Assembly (NCBI GenBank): GCA_054601695.1
Contig: BAAHQB010000002.1
Coordinates: 2,519,375 to 2,583,374, forward strand
DNA length: 64,000 nucleotides
DNA from: Amorphochlora amoebiformis
Lineage: Eukaryota > Cercozoa > Chlorarachniophyceae
Reading direction: 5' to 3'
The notes below the pieces were generated by a model, which worked only from the letters and a program-made list of their open reading frames with translations, was not told where the DNA came from and searched no databases. Both the position numbers and the translations under genes were made by a program. Position 1 is the stretch's first letter; each line of letters begins with the position of its first letter. Below, piece by piece: positions 1 to 60,293 of the stretch.

Positions 1-9863
<9,863 letters not shown>

Positions 9864-10900
9864 AAACCTACGTAAGAGCCCACTTCCTCAGCACACACCG
9901 GTCCAGATACTATTGCATCAACAAATTGTATTGTCCGAGGCCTAGGAGGCTAGCTGTGTCTAGACTGTCTCGGTAGATATCCCAATGAGAGTAAATCTAA
10001 AAAGAGATTCTATCGATCCGTTATCTCTGCTAGATCTGACGTGACTCATGCATCCTAAGCCCGAGAGCCTACTCCACCTCTAAGTGCATTTGCCATTGCA
10101 GTTGTCTAGATACTAGAGATACTAGAGATGGTAGTCATATATCTACGTACATGGGACTGCCATGACATAGTCATATTTGAGCCGTAAGTTAATTCCATCG
10201 AGTCTAGAACTGTAAACGTTCTGTGAAGTTAATTGTAGATTAAAGATTAAACTTAAAATTGACTGGCTTGTCTTATAACTGGTATAATACTGGTAATATT
10301 GTCATGAGATTTACTGGTGTTATATGTAGTCTATAGGTAGTGCAGAAGTACTAACTAGACTCGCTATAATCTAGATAATATTTCTAGGTTATAGTAATAA
10401 TCTGGGTGTGAGCTAGGTGAGTCATATGACATGTTGCCCATGATGTGGGTATATACTAGATATATCTGATATGAATCATATGATGTACATATATCGATAT
10501 CCAATATTGTATATCATTGACTAATTCATGAGTATACACCTAGAATTACCTAGATACGCAATAATTTCTAAATATTTATCGTTTTCACATCAATGACTTC
10601 TAGGTCATCTCAATTGATCATATTCAATGATATCGAGTTTAGTACTAGTAATAACATAATCTAGAGACTATGATATTAAGATATCGTCATGATTGCGACA
10701 ATCGTTGAATAATATCAATGACCTTGATCATGGTGACATGATACTACGCACATCGGTATAAAACTACACTCATTGGTTATACAACTTATACTACATGTAG
10801 TTATACATCGTCGGATACAATGTTACTGCATATGTACGTAGATACTATCAATTGGCCAATACTGTAGTATTATACGATGATTGTAATAATGTCAAGCCAT
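9864..10900. other. Intergenic, CTAG-rich unique DNA without TA arrays
   Basis: From the methyltransferase stop to the satellite at 10905 the sequence has no (TA)n arrays and no exon I can recognise. It is AT-rich and strikingly dense in CTAG, TCTAGA and GTAC palindromic words. The same composition recurs at 18740-20320 and 54460-55060, the other intergenic stretches. Confidence 0.6.
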
Positions 10901-10904
10901 TAGA

Positions 10905-11540
10905 GGGATCAAGTTCAATTTGAGGGGGATCGACTAGATCGAGTTCCGATTCGAGAGGGATCGAGTTTTCGATTTGAGAGGGATGGAGTTTCAATTTGAG
11001 AGGGATCGAGTTCGATTTGAGAGGGATCGAGTTTGATTTGAGAGGGATCGAGTTTTCGATTTGAGAAGGATCGAGTTTCGATTCGAGAGGGATCGAGTTC
11101 GATTCGAGGGATCAAGTTTCGATTTGAAAGGGATGGAGTTCCGATTTGAGAGAGATCGAGTTCGATTTGAGAGGGATGGAGTTTCGATGTGAGATGGATC
11201 GAGTTTCGATTTGAGAGGGATGGAGTTTCGACTTGAGAGGGATCGAGTTCGATTTGAGAGGGATCGAGTTTCGATGTGAGAGGGATCGAGTTCCGATTTG
11301 AGAGGGATCGAGTTCCGATTTGAGATGGATAGAGGGATCGAGTTCGATTTGAGAGAGGGATCGAGTTCGATTTGAGAGGGATGGAGTTTCGATTTGAGAG
11401 GGATCGAGTTTCGATTTGAGAGGGATCTGATTCGATTTGAGAGAGGAATCGAGTTTCGATTTGAGAGGGATGGAGTTTCGATGTGAGAGGGATCGAGTTT
11501 CGATTTGAGAGGTATCGACTTCAACGATTTGAGAGGCCAA
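10905..11540. repeat. 23-26 bp satellite (GGGATCGAGTTTCGATTTGAGA-type)
   Basis: About 26 units differing in length by 1-3 nt. Unit lengths break any single reading frame, so the Ser/Arg-rich open frames on the minus strand (up to 195 aa) are not credible proteins. It lies about 350 bp upstream of the phosphatase gene start. Confidence 0.9.
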
Positions 11541-11889
11541 ATATAAGCCTCTATGCCTAAAGTTCCCACGGAACTCACAAATCTCCCGCGTTGTACTTCC
11601 TTCTTTCGGCTCGGGTCACGAATGATGACACACGTGCATCAGGTGTGACGTAGGGGTTGGTCACACTAACGCATTTGTGACATAAGGACCAGTCACACCA
11701 AAGTTGTGATGTAAGGACTGGTCACGCTGCGTTGCTTTCTTGTCGGTTGCTCGTGGCAGACGCCCCGTGGCGACGTATTCGAGGCAGCTTCTTTCTCCTC
11801 CTCTCGTTTTCTCAGATGTTTTATATAATTAGGAGGGGGGGGGGAGGGTCAGGCGAGCGGAGAATGATCGAATTTTCTCTTCTTTTTTT
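11541..11889 (+). promoter_or_regulatory. Upstream region of the histidine-phosphatase-like gene
   Basis: Unique GC-richer DNA. It contains three imperfect copies of a unit of roughly 35-45 bp around GTGACRTAAGGACYRGTCAC (11647-11729), each with an inverted GTGAC/GTCAC pair, then a pyrimidine-rich stretch before the ATG at 11890. A promoter role is inferred only from position. Confidence 0.4.
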
Positions 11890-18529
<6,640 letters not shown>

Positions 18530-18641
18530 TCATGGTATGTGTATGGTCACCATCATCGAGACGATCACGTGATACCCTGGATAGTTTAACAACATACTAG
18601 ACATATAGATATATGTATATGTATATATATATATATATCTA

Positions 18642-18728
<87 letters not shown>

Positions 18729-20324
18729 AATCTTGATAGTAGTTGTCGAGAGATAACTAACCTGGTGCTACTACTAGCACTAGTCTAGTATTGGTAATTA
18801 CTAGATTATTGTTGGAATACATTAATCTTTAACTACTAAAACTAGTTAATCGGTGTCCAACAACATGATGAATGGTCTCTAGACCGAGTCTACACTATAT
18901 CTAGTATATACTCTAGATACTGATTGATATAGTTAGTGCTTACACTAGGCTTAGTATGCATTCTCAGAGCGCCATCAGGTATACCAATATATATATACCT
19001 TTATCTAGTTATTAGCATATGCATATGGGTCTACACGCCCCTGTAGCACTGACTATTACTAGTATTATCTCAGGTAGTAGATGCACGTACATCATAATCT
19101 AGATAATCTGAGATGGTTTCTGCAATATTGTGTGTTGTCTAGAATAGTGCAACGACGTACAGAACTCAATATTATTGATTTTCAGTACGTACGTATTACT
19201 ATATACGCGTTAATTTGTATATCTAGATATACGTGTAATTAATTACACTGTATCCGATAACAGTAGTGTAGTACGACTGTATTTGTATACATTGCGTACT
19301 GACTAGATCGATATCACCGCGCGAGTATACGTATGTCTATACGTCTAGATACGTACGTCTAGATACGTACGTCTAGACGTGTCGTAGTATAAAATTATTC
19401 AACGTTTACGGATACTTGCCAGTTCTAGAATATAATAAGTATTATAATTGTATATTATTACCTAGATTACTGCAGTACAACTTGGACGTTGTATGCAGTC
19501 AGTACCGAGGAATATCAAGATGTCGTACGTATCTAGCGTATACACTAGATATATGAAGTTGTGTGCATGTACGTATATCATCTAGATATGAGTACTGTAC
19601 GTACGTATACATGTACATCTAGTACATTTAACGCATGCGCACATATGTCTAGATATCTTGCATGTATTCTACTATCTAGATATTGTTTTTCTAGTTTTTG
19701 CTCTTCACGTCATGTATTCAATTTGTCACTACTTCTAGTACTTACTAGACTTAATCTAGTTAATATTGATTGCGGGAGTATAATACTAGTAACAACTGGT
19801 ATAATTATGCTGGGTGATGTATAATGTGTAGTATATACTAGTATATCTACTAGATCTATAGTATATAATAGATATAGCTCCGATGATAGCTACTACTAGT
19901 ACTAGTACAAGTACTCGAACTATAGTAGAACTACGATAGTCTAAATAGCATATACTAGATATAAATAATCTATACAATCTACCTTTCGGAGTCATTTTAT
20001 AAAGTCAAATCAGTCGATCATGATAACTATAAGTTTAGAATACAACGAAAAAACGACATATCCTAGATATCTACAGCCAAGCACTCGCCGGCACGGCATG
20101 CAATCTAGAATGCATGCATGCTCTTGTCCTCTTCTCTAAATTCCAACCGAACTGGACTAACGCCAATGCAAATGGGCTAGTGACGGTTAATAGGTACGTT
20201 ACGCTAGGTAACGAGTGAGTGTTGGTGGTTACTGTCGTAGGTAGTGCTGCATAGCTACGGTCGGTAACGGTAGCATTACGGGTGTTAATAACGTAGTATG
20301 TCTAGTATGTCTAGCAATTTCTTG
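18530..20324. other. Intergenic region between convergent genes, CTAG-rich
   Basis: After TA arrays at about 18640-18725 there is 1.6 kb of unique DNA without arrays. It is very rich in CTAG, TCTAGATA, ACTAGT and TACGTA palindromes, for example 19335-19380. I see no exon, tRNA or rRNA here. It separates the stop codons of the phosphatase gene (+) and the membrane-protein gene (-). Confidence 0.6.
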
Positions 20325-24916
<4,592 letters not shown>

Positions 24917-24945
24917 CTGCAAGATCACTCTTAAGCCTAATATAT

Positions 24946-24988
<43 letters not shown>

Positions 24989-25053
24989 GTGGTATTACAG
25001 ATAAATCGAGTACGGAGAAGTCGAAGTGCTCTGCAAGATCACTCTTAAGCCTA

Positions 25054-25060
<7 letters not shown>

Positions 25061-25120
<60 letters not shown>

Positions 25121-25428
25121 TATATATATATATATATATATAATATACATACATATATATACACACATATATATGTATATATATTAATATATATATATAT
25201 ATATCCAAATAGTCTATCCAGAAAAAGCACAAGTTCGATAATCTGTGAACTTCATGCGAAAAAAAAAGCTCGCCAAGCGAAAAAAAAAGCTCGGCAAGCT
25301 ACAAACGAAAGATGGTACATGTACGACAGGGAAATATGATATAACTACACCAGATGATACATAAAGGAACGTACGTGAGGTAATAGCAAGAAAAGCATAC
25401 ACAATTCATACACATAAAGCCAAGGAAA

Positions 25429-25481
<53 letters not shown>

Positions 25482-25571
25482 CACATATAGGTTCGGAGAG
25501 TGAGAGACATGGAGAAAAGAGTGGATTTACTTCTTCTTGAATTGTACGCTAACATCTGAGATTGACATCTG

Positions 25572-25667
<96 letters not shown>

Positions 25668-25746
25668 GCATATAGCTCTTGAATGTGACACTAGCCTCTA
25701 AGATATACATATGCACACATATATATATATCTATGTATTTACATGC

Positions 25747-25779
<33 letters not shown>

Positions 25780-26087
25780 TATATATATATATATATGATG
25801 TATATACATTTATATAATATTTATGTGTACCCTAATTGTGAGATCGATATAGAATAACTATATATATTATATAAGATGTATATACATTTATATAATACTT
25901 GTGTATATCCTAATGGTCAGATCGATAGAGAATAACTATATATATATATATATTGTAATGTACATACATTTATATATTATTTAGGTATACCCTAATGTTT
26001 ATATCGATATAGAATAACTATATATGATGTATATACATTTATATCATAGTTGTGTATACCCTAATGGTCAGATCGATATAGAATAGC
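25061..26087. other. Intergenic or unresolved 5' region with TA arrays and a tandem repeat
   Basis: TA arrays at 25061-25200, 25430-25470, 25575-25670 and 25745-25800. Unique islands lie at 25205-25430 (two AAAAAAAAAGCTCGCCAAGC-type units) and 25490-25575. Four diverged copies of a unit with GATGTATATACATTTATATA and ATCGATATAGAATAACTATA run over 25798-26085. The 5' exon of the membrane-protein gene should lie here, but I could not fix it. Confidence 0.5.
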
Positions 26088-43552
<17,465 letters not shown>

Positions 43553-43897
43553 CGCAGGCTGGGGAGGGGCGGGCAGGGCCTAAGGGAGACACGAATACCA
43601 GGCACGCGTGTGGGTTGACGGAAATATTAGCTGGGTTGGCTTGTTTGGAGAGAAACAATCCACTTGTCAGGCAAAATGTCAGTTGCCGAGTGTAAACCTC
43701 CATTCCGACACCCCATTTCAAAATCACTATATCTCAGATAGATATCTGTGCATATCTAAGGGATATTATAAGTATATAATATTGAATACCTAGGATATAT
43801 TTTTTTCAATATCCAAGAATGGTTTTTTTTAACTTCCTAATCGGCTTCGGAATCCAGAAATTATATCGGGCTTCGGAATCCACAAAGTCATCTCGTC
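43553..43897. promoter_or_regulatory. Bidirectional promoter between lectin-like and transporter genes
   Basis: 345 bp between the divergent start codons, with no TA array, in contrast to the introns on both sides. It holds a direct repeat GGCTTCGGAATCCA at about 43844 and 43870, just before the transporter ATG. An AT-rich core with overlapping TATATA and AATATTGAA words lies at 43765-43810. The promoter role follows from the gene arrangement. Confidence 0.6.
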
Positions 43898-53091
<9,194 letters not shown>

Positions 53092-53255
53092 ATGAAAACA
53101 AGCAATCAAGGAAGCAAAGCCCAAATATACGCAAACGAAACAAAAGCCTCAAGACTCTCAGGGATATCACCAAATCACACACAACACACACTCCACGTAG
53201 GTATATCTACATACTGTATTATAATTATTGCATATACACACTCTATCTAAATATA

Positions 53256-53305
<50 letters not shown>

Positions 53306-53448
53306 ATATATACATACATATTATATAAATACATATATAGGTGTGCGCGTGTGTGTGCATATATATACAAACATATATGTAGATATAAATATATAGAATA
53401 GATATATTATATATACACACACACATATATATATATATATGCGTATGC

Positions 53449-53487
<39 letters not shown>

Positions 53488-53903
53488 GTATATAATATAT
53501 ATATGTGTGTGAGTGTATATATACATATATATGTGTGTGTGTGTGTATGTGTGTAGGCATGCATGTGTATGTACATGTGTGAGTGTATATATATATGTGT
53601 ATGTAGCATAACGTGTGTGAGTGTGTGTATGTATATTTAGCTATATGCAGCATACCGCGTGTGAGAGTGCGTGCATGTAAATATGTAGGTATATATATAT
53701 GTACCATACCGTGTGTGAGTGTGTATGTATAGTATATGTATATGTATATGTAGCATAACATCAGGAGAAGTCAATGAGCAAGGCAGGACAACTCACTCAC
53801 CCAGACCAATTCGGTTCATTTGCACATATTATCACATGTATACAAACACTATGGATATAGAAAAATCTATTCGTTCAAAAGCATATTTGGATATAATCTG
53901 TAT

Positions 53904-53963
<60 letters not shown>

Positions 53964-54064
53964 GTGTGTGTGTGTGTGTCTGTGTGTGTACATGTGTATG
54001 TGTGTATGTGTGTGTTTAATATACATCTACATATTTATATATGTGTTTAGATATGGTGTATGTT

Positions 54065-54097
<33 letters not shown>

Positions 54098-54109
54098 TAT
54101 GTATGTATG

Positions 54110-54187
<78 letters not shown>

Positions 54188-54265
54188 GTATATATAATAT
54201 ATATATATGTAAATGTATGTATGTGTAAATTATATCTTATATATATATAAAAATATATATATATG

Positions 54266-54300
<35 letters not shown>

Positions 54301-54304
54301 TTAG

Positions 54305-54335
<31 letters not shown>

Positions 54336-54455
54336 GCATAATGTGTATGCACACACACATACACATATACATATGTATACATATGTGTATATGTATATGT
54401 ATATATGTATATATAATATATATATATATATAATATATATATATATGCTAGACTA
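53092..54455. repeat. 3' flank of transporter: TA, GT and mixed microsatellites
   Basis: Unique 53092-53260, then TA arrays. About three diverged copies of a unit with GTGTGTGAGTGTGTATGTAT and GTAGCATA run over 53580-53760. A unique island lies at 53760-53900, a long GT array at 53930-54010, and TA arrays to 54455. No exon recognised. Confidence 0.7.
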
Positions 54456-55064
54456 ATCACTAGGGAATATATGTATACATGTAATATATACCCCAAATGT
54501 AGACTCCGACCTGGCAGATTCAGTAGATTCAGCGGATGAATCCTCTCTCGTCGATTAGCCAACAAATCTCATCATAAACTACGACAATCAGATAAACCGT
54601 TCGGATACCTAGATACGTGATACATGCCACACGATCATCTAGATCATGCTACTGCTACTAGTACTAGTACTAGTGCAGCATACATCTCTCATCCTAAACA
54701 TCTCGTGATCGAACATCTCGAACCTAGAGAACATGCTCTATACTACGGATGTAGATTTCATATAATATTCCACCGATCCAGAGTCGAGGCTAACTACGCA
54801 AACACAAAGTTGCTGAAAACTAATCTAGATTATGTTCTCTCTAGTCTCTAGACAGTCTATCTAGTATATCTAGCAGATCTACCAGATACAACTAGAGAGA
54901 GTATATAATATATCTTATCATTGTAACTCGTAACTTAACAGAATCATGATATGCTAAATTACTGATGTGTCTATACATAATCTAGATAATGAGAAGATTA
55001 ATTAAATTAAATATATATACTAGATATCGATATGTATATGTATACATGTGACTATCTAGACTAT
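54456..55064. other. CTAG-rich unique intergenic DNA
   Basis: No TA arrays; many CTAG, ACTAGT and TCTAGA words, like 9864-10900 and 18740-20320. A 75-codon ATG-started frame at 54624-54851 is open, but it has no visible motif and unusual composition, so I do not call it a gene. Confidence 0.5.
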
Positions 55065-55553
55065 AGACCTTGTTAAGTAGCGATGTCAACCAATTTTCTC
55101 AGCTTACATGATAAGTCAAAAGCGGTCATCGACCGTTAATACTTAGTTACTTTTAAAGACTCAAGTTGTAATTTATACTATGATCGTAGTAATTATAAAA
55201 GTAGTATTAAATAATGCCATAGGCTAGAAATTCATCATCTATATCATTGATAATTATCTAGATTATTAATTTCTGGTAATAATTTATTATAAGTAGTATT
55301 CAGCAAGTTAATTATTATTATTAAACTTTAATCTTAGTAGTTAATTATTACTTTAATCTTAGTAGCTATAGTTAATAATTATTAGTATTCAGGCTAATAA
55401 ATTATGTCAGAATCAGACACAAATATTATTTGACATTAGTCTATGATTATTAAATTTAATACTGTCAGTCTTAGTAATTATTACTAATTAATATATATAT
55501 ATATATATAATATATATATCTGTATTATTATTATTATTATTATTATATATCTA
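55065..55553. mobile_element. Left part of transposon copy A, interrupted by copy B
   Basis: Begins with the terminal inverted repeat AGACCTTGTTAAGTAGCGAT plus GT and matches the left 450 bp of copy B with a few differences (one G/A, one T/C, a 4-bp indel). It stops in its (TAT)n tract at 55553. The missing remainder resumes at 60029, so this is one element split by insertion. Confidence 0.8.
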
Positions 55554-55575
55554 AGACCTTGTTAAGTAGCGATGT
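55554..55575 (+). repeat. Left terminal inverted repeat of copy B
   Basis: AGACCTTGTTAAGTAGCGAT plus GT, the exact reverse complement of 60007-60028. The same sequence at 55065-55086 is the left end of copy A. Confidence 0.9.
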
Positions 55576-55980
55576 CAACCAATTTTCTCAGCTTACATGA
55601 TAAGTCAAAAGCGGTCATCGACCGTTAATACTTAGTTACTTTTAAAGACTCAAGTTGTAATTTATACTATGATCATAGTAATTATAAAAGTAGTATTAAA
55701 TAATGCCATAGGCTAGAAATTCATCATCTATATCATTGATAATTATCTAGATTATTAATTTCTGGTAATAATTTATTATAAGTAGTATTCAGCAAGTTAA
55801 TTATTATTATTAAACTTTAATCTCAGTAGTTAATTATTACTTTAATCTTAGTAGCTATAGTTAATAATTATTAGTATTCAGGCTAATAAATTATGTCAGA
55901 ATCAGACACAAATATTATTTGACATTAGTCACTCTATGATTATTAAATTTAATACTGTCAGTCTTAGTAATTATTACTAA

Positions 55981-56011
<31 letters not shown>

Positions 56012-56037
56012 CTGTATTATTATTATTATTATTATTA

Positions 56038-56086
<49 letters not shown>

Positions 56087-56099
56087 GATATATTATTCT

Positions 56100-56132
<33 letters not shown>

Positions 56133-56303
56133 TATAATATTATTACATGTACATATATATTTAAAAATATATAGGTATTTTTTTTTCATATTTATAATAT
56201 CATAAATAATATGTAATAATATATAATTCAAATAATCAAAAAAGATGTGCAGTTTAATAAATGAGATATAATTTTATTGTGTGTGTTTTCATACATGCAT
56301 ATA

Positions 56304-57644
56304 TTAAGTCTTGCGCCTATTTCGTCGGGCCTTCCTGCGTTTTAACCGATCCACTTTCTCACCATGAAGGCTAGCAGCACGCATACCCAAAAGAGCTCCC
56401 ACCTTGGCCATGCGAGGAGCCCTGCCTCTGGTAGCTTTAATCCTATCTTCAGAGATCCCATAATCAGTTTCTACCGCCGTGTCGTTCGCAATTTCTCGCC
56501 CCGAGGAACCTGAGTCAGTGCCCGATGATAGTGGATCTCCGGGTTGGATGTTCGAGTTACAGGAGGCGTCGGCTTCATCAGCGTCGTCACCAGAACCTGA
56601 ACCAATTTTGATTTCACCGCGAGGCATGCGAGCAATCCTTGCAGCCTTACGTCTTCGCCCGAGTCTTGGTTGATTCTTGCGTTCTCGGGGTCGTCTTCGC
56701 GTTCGTTTTGCCTCGGGTACAATAGCTGGAACACCGTGGAGTTCAGCAGCTCTCCAATTGGCTGCAGCAAGCTCTTCGTGCTCTTTCTTGGATAGGCCCA
56801 ATCTTCGAATTGGCCGGAACTTCTGCTTGATTTGGATGAGTTGGAAAACGAAACGAGCGACTATAGAATGTCGTTCCCTATTATGACGCCACCTCGTCAT
56901 ACACGCAAACTGTTTTACGCGAGCGAAGACGTTCTCGACGATCGAACGGTAATTACCGAAAGCATCGTTTTCACGAATTTGTTGCTCAGTGAGCTCACCG
57001 CCTCTTGGTTTGCGATGAGGACATTTGTACATTGGATCTCTCCTGCAGAGATAAGCGCCATCAGCCCCCACACGCTCGAAGAACTGCAACCCTTCCACCA
57101 GTCCCTCTCTTCGGTTAATGTTTAGGTCCGAAATGCTCCCCGCAGGATGTCCAGACGATAGCCAGCACACATCCCCAGTGTTGGCAGCAACGGCGATCGC
57201 ATACCTCATGGCGAATTTCCGCCTCTTGTAAGCGTAGTGTTTCTTCGCTTCCGCACTATCACTTGGACGATTTATCATGAAATCTGATGAATCAGTGTGC
57301 ATACTGCTATAAGCATCCGGTCCGTCCATGAAGATGGCAGATTTCAGCCGGTTCTCGAACTTGATCTCGTCCATGAAAGCCTCTACAATACTGAGAGTCC
57401 TCCACACCTTCTCAGAGTGCTTTTGTCGACACATCTTCCAGATCGTACCGCCGTAGTGCCCTTCTGGATACTTCCAAGCGAAGTGCAGTGCCATCAAGAA
57501 ATCGAGACAGGAAACACCAGTCCTTTGACCACAATATTTGTCGACTGCATAGCAGCAATCTTGGAGGCTGAGACCAAGATTGCTGTTGAAGGCGCTCTCG
57601 TTGAAGCGGTTGAAGTAATGGGAATATATCCTTTGATTTTTCAT
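56304..57644 (-). CDS. DDE transposase (DDE_Tnp_4 / PIF-Harbinger type) of copy B, 446 aa
   Basis: An intact single ORF. Triad candidates: Asp118 in MHTDSSDFMINRP, Asp195 in RVGADGAYL, Glu237 in SIVENVFARVKQF; these are the three blocks of the HARBI1/DDE_4 catalytic core, with GDVCWLSSGHPAGSISD between the first two. The last 120 residues are basic (RRRKAARIARM, KRRKARRNRRK), likely DNA-binding or nuclear targeting. Directly before the ATG stands a run of T and CAG, a strong 3' splice site. So an upstream non-coding or short coding exon may exist, with a possible donor GTAATT at 57756. It differs from copy A at Asp29 (Glu), Ser113 (Cys), Ala138 (Thr) and a few others. Confidence 0.9.
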   Translation of the reverse strand: MKNQRIYSHYFNRFNESAFNSNLGLSLQDCCYAVDKYCGQRTGVSCLDFLMALHFAWKYPEGHYGGTIWKMCRQKHSEKVWRTLSIVEAFMDEIKFENRLKSAIFMDGPDAYSSMHTDSSDFMINRPSDSAEAKKHYAYKRRKFAMRYAIAVAANTGDVCWLSSGHPAGSISDLNINRREGLVEGLQFFERVGADGAYLCRRDPMYKCPHRKPRGGELTEQQIRENDAFGNYRSIVENVFARVKQFACMTRWRHNRERHSIVARFVFQLIQIKQKFRPIRRLGLSKKEHEELAAANWRAAELHGVPAIVPEAKRTRRRPRERKNQPRLGRRRKAARIARMPRGEIKIGSGSGDDADEADASCNSNIQPGDPLSSGTDSGSSGREIANDTAVETDYGISEDRIKATRGRAPRMAKVGALLGMRAASLHGEKVDRLKRRKARRNRRKT

Positions 57645-57698
57645 CCTGAAAAAAAATTCATTTATCTGAATTTTATCATCGAAAATTCATCCGCGAAT

Positions 57699-57954
57699 AA
57701 TCGGCAACTCATCTGCCAATCATCTGCAAATAATCGGATGAAAAACGCTTAATTACCGTTTTCATGGAGGGGACAGGAGCTAGAAACTCCGGACTTTCAC
57801 AGGCCCCATCAGCTGGCGCTCGAGCCTTCATATCTGGCGTCTGTGGGTTCCGAATGTTTGTTGGTTTAGGTAAATATACTTGAATCCGACGACTGAATAA
57901 TCGGCAAATCATCGGCAAATCATCGGCAAATCATCGGCAAATCATCGGCAAATA
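57699..57954. promoter_or_regulatory. Central region of copy B with 11-bp repeats ATCGGCAAATC
   Basis: Five head-to-tail units of ATCGGCAAATC at 57900-57954. Three degenerate units in the same 11-bp register lie at 57700-57732 (ATCGGCAACTC, ATCTGCCAATC, ATCTGCAAATA). They lie between the divergent transposase and second ORF. The 11-bp spacing places every unit on the same helix face; a role as binding sites for an element protein is inferred. Confidence 0.7.
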
Positions 57955-58067
57955 ATCCTGGTAATAATACCTAAATTTCTACACCCGAAAAGATAGAAAC
58001 ATTTCCAAACGCCTCTCTTGAATACAAACCTCAAACCGCCAAACGTCACCAACTAAGCCTGGGAAAC

Positions 58068-58948
58068 ATGCCTTCAAAAGTTGCAGAGAAGAAGAAGACA
58101 CGCGGTCTGTCTAGTAGTGTCTACCGTTCAGAAGAATATCGTAATAAATGCGATTAAAACCGTCCCTGAGCAGGCCAAAGCCCACATGTGGAAACACATA
58201 TGGGAAACCATGATCCTGCCAGCGTTTCCAAACGTGACTCTCACGATGGTGAAGAACTTTGGGTCATCATATCGCAAGCGAAATGCTGATGACAATGATG
58301 ATGGTCGACTAGGAAAGCAGCCGCGTAAGGAAAAAAGTCTTATGGACGTACCAGATGCGGATAGCTACCCGGAGCCGGCGCCGGCTGCGGCTGCGAGTAA
58401 ACCGTCTGCAGCTGAGCTTTCAGAAGAGGAACTTCTCAAGCTTGCCAATGAGAAGAAACTGCAACACATCAAAGATATTTCTGCACAAGCGTTTGAACCC
58501 CCCTTCTACCTACACTGCAGCTCCGAACTCGCTGGTGCTACGTCGCCGGTTGTTTATATTCTTCAATAAGGGCAATAACAACACTTCTATGAAGCTAACG
58601 GTAAAAAACGCCATTCGTATGGTTCACGTGAGGAAGATCATCTCACCTCCTGTTGCGGATATGCTAAGGAAGCTCCCTCCAAGTATTTTCGCTCAAGCCA
58701 AGTCAGGGTTCGTGACACTAAAAGAGAAGCCCTTGCCCCCCATTGAGGTGGAATTTTCAGTTCCAATTCCAGAAGAATACTCACCGCTAGAGTACACGCT
58801 TTTTAAGCTCGACAAGTTCGTTGGCTTCTGGTTCAAGAAGATTAAAGAGAAGGAAGAGACGGTCGGGGATGACTCCGACTCAAACGCAGAAGAGTTCGCA
58901 GCTGTCGGTCGCTACAAGAAGAAAACGGCTGCGTTACTTCAGTTATAA
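58068..58948 (+). CDS. Second ORF region of copy B, frame changes (introns or decay)
   Basis: ATG at 58068 opens MPSKVAEKKKTRGLSSS and stops after 29 codons. The next frame carries AHMWKHIWETMILPAF, VTLTMVKNFGSSYRKRN and an Ala/Pro/Glu-rich linker to about 58568. A third frame carries MKLTVKNAIRMVHVRK through YSPLEYTLFKLDKFVGFW to the stop at 58946-58948. The first shift can be removed by a 55-nt GT-AG intron (AGT/GTCTACC...GAGCAG/GCC). The second needs a 19- or 22-nt intron, which is unlikely, so decay is possible. PIF/Harbinger elements carry a Myb/SANT-type second protein, but I do not see a clear Myb motif. Confidence 0.5.
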
Positions 58949-59147
58949 TAAACATAAATTGTGTTAAGTTTGCGGGTGTACATGTGTTCAAAGGTGCTAA
59001 TGTTTACCTACATTAAAATATTTCTTTTACATTAACTTCAATATATACATATAAATGCATAATGTATATACATGTACATATATATGTATGTATATATATA
59101 TATGTGTATGTAATAATAATTATATATATAGATATATATATATATAT

Positions 59148-59185
<38 letters not shown>

Positions 59186-59341
59186 TATATATATATATAT
59201 ATAATATGTACATATGTATATAATTAAATATGTTATAATATTATTTAGGTTGTATAATAAATTATATTAAACAAATACAATACTGTGTACATCATATACT
59301 ATGATATATATATATATATATATATATATAATAATAATATA

Positions 59342-59388
<47 letters not shown>

Positions 59389-59395
59389 TATATAT

Positions 59396-59432
<37 letters not shown>

Positions 59433-59503
59433 TATATATATTATTATATTTAATATGATAATATTAAATATATATATTATAAATATCTAGAATATATACA
59501 TAT

Positions 59504-59542
<39 letters not shown>

Positions 59543-60006
59543 TATACAGTCTGATAATATTAAATATCATGATATCGACATATAATTTATTATAGTATTA
59601 TTACATGTATGGAGATATGATGAATCATATTATTAAAAATCTAGATAAATTTATACCGTCGGTAATTTTACTAGTGAATAATTTATTATAAACTTTAGTA
59701 ATTTAATTTAATATTAAATATATAATTTTTAATTAATATTTATTATATAAAATTTATAATACATGTACCCAAACGGTGAGTAATATATATAATTAATAAT
59801 GTCTGAGACTGTCGATATGATCATGCACTGAATTTTAATATTATATTACATCTAGTACATCACTGTACATGTAATAAATTATTATACATACATGTATATT
59901 AAATTATTTAATAATTTAAGGCGAATTTTATCATTCAGGCATCGATTCTGACAGAGTTAATTTACGATTATACTACTAACTGAAATCGATCAATCAGAAT
60001 CGGCGA

Positions 60007-60028
60007 ACATCGCTACTTAACAAGGTCT
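60007..60028 (-). repeat. Right terminal inverted repeat of copy B
   Basis: Reverse complement of the left end over 22 bp, then partial similarity inward. The matching right end of copy A would fall about 5-26 bp beyond the window edge. Confidence 0.9.
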
Positions 60029-60030
60029 TT

Positions 60031-60121
<91 letters not shown>

Positions 60122-60293
60122 ATATAATATTATTACATGTATATATATATTTAAAAATATATAGGTATTTTTTTTTCATATTTATAATATCATAAATAAT
60201 ATGTAATAATATATAATTCAAATAATCAAAAAAGATGTGCAGTTTAATAAATGAGATATAATTTTATTGTGTGTGTTTTCATACATGCATATA

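Larger units (their letters stand above)
55554..60028. mobile_element. Complete DDE transposon copy B, 4475 bp, PIF/Harbinger-like
   Basis: Bounded by perfect 22-bp terminal inverted repeats at 55554-55575 and 60007-60028. It encodes a DDE transposase (-) and a second ORF region (+) that diverge from a central promoter with 11-bp repeats. Flanking triplets are CTA on the left and TTA on the right, compatible with the 3-bp TWA target duplications of PIF/Harbinger after one change. It sits inside copy A. Confidence 0.8.

Noticed and set aside
10991-11578. 195-aa minus-strand frame over the 23-26 bp satellite
   Set aside because: Unit lengths vary and shift the frame; three overlapping frames are open only because the repeat lacks stops.
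54624-54851. 75-aa ORF in CTAG-rich DNA
   Set aside because: No motif, composition follows the palindromic background, no splice partner.
56479-57752. Plus-strand ORFs opposite the transposase (64-151 aa, and the same in copy A)
   Set aside because: Antisense shadows of the intact 446-aa transposase gene.
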